From contig JAFAEG010000018.1 of NCBI GenBank assembly GCA_023424095.1, forward strand, positions 46,957-110,956: a stretch of 64,000 nt of DNA. Reading direction: 5' to 3'. The stretch is from Pseudomonadota bacterium. Lineage in GTDB: Bacteria > Pseudomonadota > Alphaproteobacteria > Sphingomonadales > Sphingomonadaceae. A program made the position numbers and the translations under genes. Position 1 is the stretch's first letter. Each line of letters starts with the position of its first letter. Below, in pieces: positions 59,795 to 64,000 of this stretch. The notes beneath the pieces were generated by a model. It worked only from the letters and a program-made list of their open reading frames with translations. It made no database searches and was not told the DNA's origin.

Positions 59795-60376
59795 CTACGG
59801 CGCCAGCACGATTTCAAACAGGCGCAGCAATTCCGAGCGGTAATGGTGCTGATCGTCGGGCGACAGCGGCTCGACGGGAAGCACCGTTTTCAGGAAGTTC
59901 GTGCCGATCAGCATGGCCATCGCGAGCATCGCCTTGGCACGCGCATTCGGTTCGCCGATCGCGCCAGCGAGGGGTTGCAACACATCGCGGCCAAAGGATC
60001 TGCGGATCACCTCGGCCGCCGCGGGGGAGGCGGCGGAGCGCAGCATGATCATCAATTTGTCGCGCTGGTAGGTGCAATCCGGGTCGTCACCCTGCGACAC
60101 CAATGACAGGAAGAAGGGGGCCAGGGCCTCCGCCTCCGACGGCAAAGTGAAGGTCGCTTCCTCGCCGCCCCGCAGCACGAGGCGGAACAATTCCTCCTTG
60201 GAACCGAAATAGCGGCTCACCAAAGCGACATCCACGCCGGCGTCGCGCGCGATGTCGCGCATCCCGACCGAATCGTAGCTTTCCGCCAGGAATCGCGCGC
60301 GCGCCGATTCGAGGATCGTCTCGCGCGTCGTCGCGGCGCATTTCCGCCGCTTGGGCACGCACTGGGCTTCGTCCAT
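59795..60376 (-). CDS. TetR-family repressor of the RND efflux operon
   Basis: A 193-residue regulator: helix-turn-helix ETILESARARFLAESYDSVG and RDIARDAGVDVALVSRYFGS (K follows), then an all-helical ligand domain. Two ATGs are adjacent (60379, 60376); AGGTG is better spaced for the second. It is divergent from the efflux adaptor and a palindrome lies between them, the usual set-up of drug-responsive repressors of the AcrR/TtgR kind. Confidence 0.85.
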   Translation of the reverse strand: MDEAQCVPKRRKCAATTRETILESARARFLAESYDSVGMRDIARDAGVDVALVSRYFGSKEELFRLVLRGGEEATFTLPSEAEALAPFFLSLVSQGDDPDCTYQRDKLMIMLRSAASPAAAEVIRRSFGRDVLQPLAGAIGEPNARAKAMLAMAMLIGTNFLKTVLPVEPLSPDDQHHYRSELLRLFEIVLAP

Positions 60377-60412
60377 CATTTCACCTCATAGCGTAGCCGA
60401 TCGGACACGCGC

Positions 60413-60451
60413 GTCAACATTTGTTGACTTTATATGTCTACGAACGTTGAC
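60413..60451. promoter_or_regulatory. Operator/promoter between the TetR repressor and the efflux genes
   Basis: GTCAACA-TT-TGTTGAC (60413-60428) is a perfect 7-bp inverted repeat; a third half-site GTTGAC follows at 60446-60451. The right arm supplies TTGACT (60424-60429), a -35-like box for the rightward operon, and the left arm TTGACG on the reverse strand, so one repressor could block both directions. Confidence 0.6.
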
Positions 60452-60513
60452 ATGCGATGAACTCGCATTTAGCGGGCCTCTGCCGCGGCCGTGCGGCCAG
60501 GATTTTCGACGAC

Positions 60514-61710
60514 ATGAAGCTTTCCAAGTTCGCGCCAATTCTGGCGGCGCTCGCCTTCCTCCAAGCCTGCGGCGCGCCCGCGGAAGTAGCGCCCCAGCAG
60601 GGTCCGATGCCGGTCACGGTGGCGACTCCGCTGCAGCAGGAAGTCGTCGATTGGGACGATTATGTCGGCCGCTTCGAGGCGGTGCAGAGCGTCGAAGTGA
60701 AGCCGCGGGCGACCGGCTATTTGCAGGCGGTGCACTTCCGCGACGGCGACTATGTCCGGCAGGGGCAATTGCTCTTCACGATCGACGCCCGGCCGGCGCA
60801 GGCGCAGCTCGACCAGTCGCGCGCTCAGCTGGCGCGGGCGCAGGCGGCACTTGCCAATGCCCGCACCGAGCTCGCCCGTTCGCAGACTTTGGCCGCGTCG
60901 CAGGCCGCGAGCCGCGAGGAAGTGGAGCAGCGCGAGGCGGCCGTGCGAACCGCGCAGGCCGATATCGCCGCGGCCAATGCCGCGATCCGCGCACAGCAGC
61001 TCAACGTCGGCTTCACCCGCGTGGTCGCGCCGATTTCCGGCCGGATCTCCGAACGCCGCGTCGACACGGGCAATTCGGTGACCGCCGACCAGACCGTGCT
61101 GACCACGATCGTCTCCACCAATCCGCTCCACTTCGCCTTTGAAGGCTCCGAGGCATCGCTGCTGAAATATCAGCGGCAGGGCGGCGGCAGCCTGACGGGC
61201 GCAGCGGTCCGAATCCAGCTGCAGGACGAGACGGATTATGTCCACGCGGGCACGCTCGACTTCATCGACGCCGGCCTGAACCCGGCCGCCGGCACGGTCC
61301 GCGCGCGGGCCCTGGTCGCCAATCCCGACGGCCTGCTCCGTCCCGGCATGATGGGCCGCCTGCGGCTGGCCGCCGGTCCGGCCTATCAAGCTCTGCTGGT
61401 GCCGGAATCGGCCATCTCCACCGACGCCACAAGGCGCATCGTCAGCGTCGTCGATGCCGAGGGCAATGTGACCCCGCGCCCGGTCGAGCTCGGGCCGCGC
61501 CTGGGCGAATTGCGCGTGATCCGCTCCGGCATCGGGCCTGAGGATCGGGTGATCATCAACGGCCTCCAGCGCGTCCAGCCGGGCCAGAAGGTGCAGCCGC
61601 AAATGGGCCAGATCCAGGCCGGTGGCGCGACCGAGCCGCGCGCCGCCGCGCCGGGCCAGGAAGCGCCCGCCGCTCCAGCCACCCCGGCGGCCCCGGCCAC
61701 CGGCCAGTAA
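60514..61710 (+). CDS. RND efflux periplasmic adaptor (AcrA/MexA type) lipoprotein
   Basis: A 398-residue membrane-fusion protein. Start set at ATG 60514, which gives a lipoprotein signal KLSKFAPILAALAFLQAC; the frame from ATG 60457 would place 19 extra residues before it. Domains: beta-barrel/lipoyl (VEVKPRATGYLQAVHFRDGD YVRQGQLLFTID), alpha-hairpin of Ala-rich heptads (about 95-165), lipoyl second half (NVGFTRVVAPISGRISERRV), barrel and membrane-proximal domain, and a Pro/Ala-rich tail. It links the pump encoded next to an outer-membrane channel, which is not in the visible part. Confidence 0.88.
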   Translation: MKLSKFAPILAALAFLQACGAPAEVAPQQGPMPVTVATPLQQEVVDWDDYVGRFEAVQSVEVKPRATGYLQAVHFRDGDYVRQGQLLFTIDARPAQAQLDQSRAQLARAQAALANARTELARSQTLAASQAASREEVEQREAAVRTAQADIAAANAAIRAQQLNVGFTRVVAPISGRISERRVDTGNSVTADQTVLTTIVSTNPLHFAFEGSEASLLKYQRQGGGSLTGAAVRIQLQDETDYVHAGTLDFIDAGLNPAAGTVRARALVANPDGLLRPGMMGRLRLAAGPAYQALLVPESAISTDATRRIVSVVDAEGNVTPRPVELGPRLGELRVIRSGIGPEDRVIINGLQRVQPGQKVQPQMGQIQAGGATEPRAAAPGQEAPAAPATPAAPATGQ

Positions 61711-61720
61711 GGCACAAGCG

Positions 61721-64000
61721 ATGAACATCTCGAGCTTCTTCATCGAGCGACCGATCTTCGCGGCGGTCCTCTCGATCCTCATCACCCTGCTGGGGGTGTT
61801 CGCTTTCCCGAACCTGCCGCTGGGCCAGTATCCGGAAATCTCGCCGCCGACCGTGTCGGTGTCGGCGAGCTTCCCGGGGGCGTCCGCCGAGACGATGGCC
61901 GAGACCATCGCTGCGCCGCTCGAGCAGGAGATCAATGGCGTCGAGGGGATGCGTTACATCCAGTCGACCTCGAGCCAGGGCATCAGCCAGATCACGGTGA
62001 CGTTCGAGCCGGGCACCAATGTCGATACCGCCCAGGTGCTGATCCAGAACCGTGTCGCTTTGGCGGAGCCGCGGCTCCCCGAGCAGACGCGCCAGATCGG
62101 CGTCATCGTCAACAAGCAGGCGCCCGACTTCCTGCTGATCGCCGCTTTGACCTCGACCGATCCCAATATCGATATCGATTATGTCGGCAATTACGCCAAT
62201 TCGCGGCTGCGCGACCGGCTGCTGCGCATCAACGGCGTCGGCAACGTCCAGGTGTTCGGCGGCGGCAATTATTCGATGCGGATCTGGATCGATCCGGACA
62301 AGGCGGCCGCGCGCAACCTGACCTCGGCGGAAATCGTCACCGCCTTGCGCACGCAGAACGTGCAGGTCGCGGCCGGCTCGATCGGCCAGGCGCCGGCGCA
62401 GAACACCAATGCGGCGTTCGAGCTGCCCGTGCAGGTGCAGGGCCGGCTGAGCGATCCGGAAGAATTTTCCGACGTCGTGATCAAGACCGATCCGGCGACC
62501 GGCGCGATCACGCGGGTGCGCGATGTCGCCCGGGTGGAAATCGGCAGCCAGGATTATGGCATCCGAGCGCAGTTCAGCGGCCGGCCGGGCGTCGCCATGG
62601 CGATCCAGCAATTGCCGGGTTCGAACGCTCTGACCACCGCTTCCGCGGTGCTGGCGGAGCTCGAGGCGGCGTCGCGCGAGTTCCCGGCGGGCGTGCAATA
62701 TTCCATCCCCTACAACCCGACCGAATATGTCGAGGCGTCGGTGACGGCGGTCGAGCATACGTTGATCGAAGCGGTCATCCTGGTGATGATCGTGATCATC
62801 GTCTTCCTGCACACCTGGCGGGCGGCTTTGATCCCGATCATCGCCATTCCGATCTCGCTGATCGGCACCTTTGCGGTGCTGCTGGCGCTGGGCTTCACGA
62901 TCAATTCGCTGGTGCTGTTCGGCCTCGTGCTGGCGGTCGGCATCGTCGTCGACGACGCGATCGTCGTGGTGGAATCGGTCGAGCGGCACATGCGCGAAGG
63001 CATGTCGCCACGCGAGGCGGCGCACGCGACGATGCGCGAGATTTCGGGTGCGCTGATCGCGATCGGGCTGGTGCTGGTGGCGGTGTTCGTCCCGGCGGCG
63101 ATGATCTCGGGCGTGTCCGGCATCTTCTACCGCCAGTTCGCGGTGACGATTGCGGCGGCGGCGGTGATCTCCACCTTCACCTCGCTCACTCTGTCCCCGG
63201 CGCTCGCCGCGATGCTGCTCAAGCCGAATGATGAGAACGAGAAGCCGCGACGCGGGCTCGGCTGGTTCCGCTGGGCGACCGGCAAGTTCAACCAGGGCTT
63301 CGACTGGCTGTCGGACCGCTATGGCAAGGCGACTGCCAAGTTCGTCCACCGTTCGACGATCATGCTGGTCATCTATGGCGGCCTGCTGGGCCTCACCGCA
63401 TGGCGACTGAGCGAGACTCCGGCCGGCTTCATCCCCGAGCAGGATCAGGGCTTCCTGATCGGCGTCGTGCAACTGCCGCCCGGCGCCTCGCTGGAACGCA
63501 CCGAGGCGGCCATGAACCGCGCGGTCGAGATCGCCATGAAGACCGACGGCGTTGCCGATGTGGCCGCGTTCGCCGGTCTGGACGGCACCAGCTTCTCGGC
63601 CGCCTCCAACGCCGCGACCATGTTCATCCGTCTTGACGAGTGCGACGAGCGCAAGACGCCCCAGATGGCGGCCTCGGCCCTGGCCGGCGCCCTGTCCGGC
63701 GCGACCGGCGTGATCGAGGAAGCGACCATCTTCATGATCGCCCCCCCAGCCGTTCAGGGGCTGGGCAACGGCAACGGCTTCACCATGATGATCCAGGACC
63801 GTTCGGGCGCCGGCCTGAAGGCGCTGGAAGGGGCCACCTTCGCCATGATGGGCGCCGCCGCCCAGCAGCCGGAGCAGGTCCAGCAGGTGTTCAGCCTCTA
63901 CAACACCGGCTCGCCGCGCATCGCCGCCAACGTCGACCGCGACAAGGCCCTGTTGATGGGGGTCCAGCCCTCGACCGTGTTCAGCACCCTGGGCACCTAC
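61721..64000 (+). CDS. RND multidrug efflux permease (AcrB/HAE1 type), 5' part (runs off the right edge)
   Basis: 760 codons of an expected ~1050. It begins NISSFFIERPIFAAVLSILI TLLGVFAFPNLPLGQYPEI, the canonical HAE1 N-terminus. The proton-relay Asp pair is present in GIVVDDAIVVVESVERH (near residues 411-412), followed by SPREAAHATMREISGALIAI and FRQFAVTI-type helices, then the second porter half (FIPEQDQGFLIGVVQLPPGA). Ten bases after the adaptor stop, so the two are co-transcribed under the TetR repressor. Substrates are not predictable from the sequence. Confidence 0.9.
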   Translation, partial: MNISSFFIERPIFAAVLSILITLLGVFAFPNLPLGQYPEISPPTVSVSASFPGASAETMAETIAAPLEQEINGVEGMRYIQSTSSQGISQITVTFEPGTNVDTAQVLIQNRVALAEPRLPEQTRQIGVIVNKQAPDFLLIAALTSTDPNIDIDYVGNYANSRLRDRLLRINGVGNVQVFGGGNYSMRIWIDPDKAAARNLTSAEIVTALRTQNVQVAAGSIGQAPAQNTNAAFELPVQVQGRLSDPEEFSDVVIKTDPATGAITRVRDVARVEIGSQDYGIRAQFSGRPGVAMAIQQLPGSNALTTASAVLAELEAASREFPAGVQYSIPYNPTEYVEASVTAVEHTLIEAVILVMIVIIVFLHTWRAALIPIIAIPISLIGTFAVLLALGFTINSLVLFGLVLAVGIVVDDAIVVVESVERHMREGMSPREAAHATMREISGALIAIGLVLVAVFVPAAMISGVSGIFYRQFAVTIAAAAVISTFTSLTLSPALAAMLLKPNDENEKPRRGLGWFRWATGKFNQGFDWLSDRYGKATAKFVHRSTIMLVIYGGLLGLTAWRLSETPAGFIPEQDQGFLIGVVQLPPGASLERTEAAMNRAVEIAMKTDGVADVAAFAGLDGTSFSAASNAATMFIRLDECDERKTPQMAASALAGALSGATGVIEEATIFMIAPPAVQGLGNGNGFTMMIQDRSGAGLKALEGATFAMMGAAAQQPEQVQQVFSLYNTGSPRIAANVDRDKALLMGVQPSTVFSTLGTY

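Noticed and set aside
1..64000. tRNA, rRNA or CRISPR arrays
   Set aside because: No cloverleaf, ribosomal RNA stretch or regularly spaced repeat-spacer pattern was found on reading; a dedicated search could still find a tRNA I missed.

Overview
The window looks like a chromosomal segment of a high-GC alphaproteobacterium, most likely a sphingomonad (Sphingomonadales). This rests on the protein families and codon use: a large TonB-dependent receptor with its own FecI/FecR pair, an M16 peptidase beside it, a caa3-type oxidase with fused subunits, a short tyrosine integrase, Csu-type pili, and many TTG/GTG starts in tightly overlapping operons. No rRNA, tRNA or CRISPR array was found. This is inference from sequence reading; no database was searched.

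Layout. (1) 1-8255: an acyl-CoA degradation regulon. A TetR gene (cut by the left edge), an isovaleryl-CoA-dehydrogenase-like gene, a leftward operon (beta-keto acid cleavage enzyme, CitE-like lyase, dehydrogenase-like SDR, CoA transferase, crotonase, long-chain-type acyl-CoA dehydrogenase) and a rightward crotonase. Both control regions carry almost the same palindromic operator. (2) 8256-15672: an inserted mobile and defence island. A large serine recombinase with DUF2924 and DUF3489 partners, followed by a three-gene SIR2 / middle component / zinc-hook SMC ATPase operon that resembles a Lamassu (ABC-3C) anti-phage system. Five helically phased heptamers lie at the 3' end of the recombinase gene. 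(3) 15673-23588: a respiratory cluster: DUF2231 membrane protein, PQQ-type sugar dehydrogenase lipoprotein, CtaG, cytochrome b561, two cytochrome c lipoproteins, cytochrome-c-fused CoxB, CoxA fused to a CoxC-like domain, and a small membrane protein. (4) 23589-24669: a short tyrosine integrase flanked by 18-bp imperfect direct repeats.

(5) 24670-32856: fecI-fecR-TonB receptor-M16 peptidase, all leftward, a plausible iron or protein-fragment import system with cell-surface signalling. (6) 33079-36793: a tightly coupled operon of N-formylglutamate amidohydrolase-like, QEGLA/DUF1704 metallopeptidase and ATP-grasp ligase, a little-described combination. (7) 36794-39712: an AT-richer gap, a perfect 18-bp tandem repeat, a racemase-type CoA transferase, and a scar where a SnoaL-like gene start is joined to the 3' end of a second M16 peptidase gene. 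(8) 39713-49812: a 2371-residue RTX/beta-helix/cadherin-like exoprotein, three tandem tail-collar proteins, a Tat-type lipoprotein, a GNAT enzyme and a DUF6916-like protein. (9) 49909-50978: a 2-oxoglutarate oxygenase and a truncated glycosyltransferase. (10) 51158-59717: a Csu-type chaperone-usher pilus operon with a very stable hairpin after the major pilin, then an AT-rich LuxR-type regulator and a winged-helix/TPR regulator. (11) 59795-64000: a TetR repressor divergent from an RND efflux adaptor and pump, the pump cut by the right edge.

Gene starts were often moved inward from the longest open frame where a ribosome-binding site, an ATGA/GTGA/TTGA overlap or a signal peptide supports it; these choices are stated in each entry.
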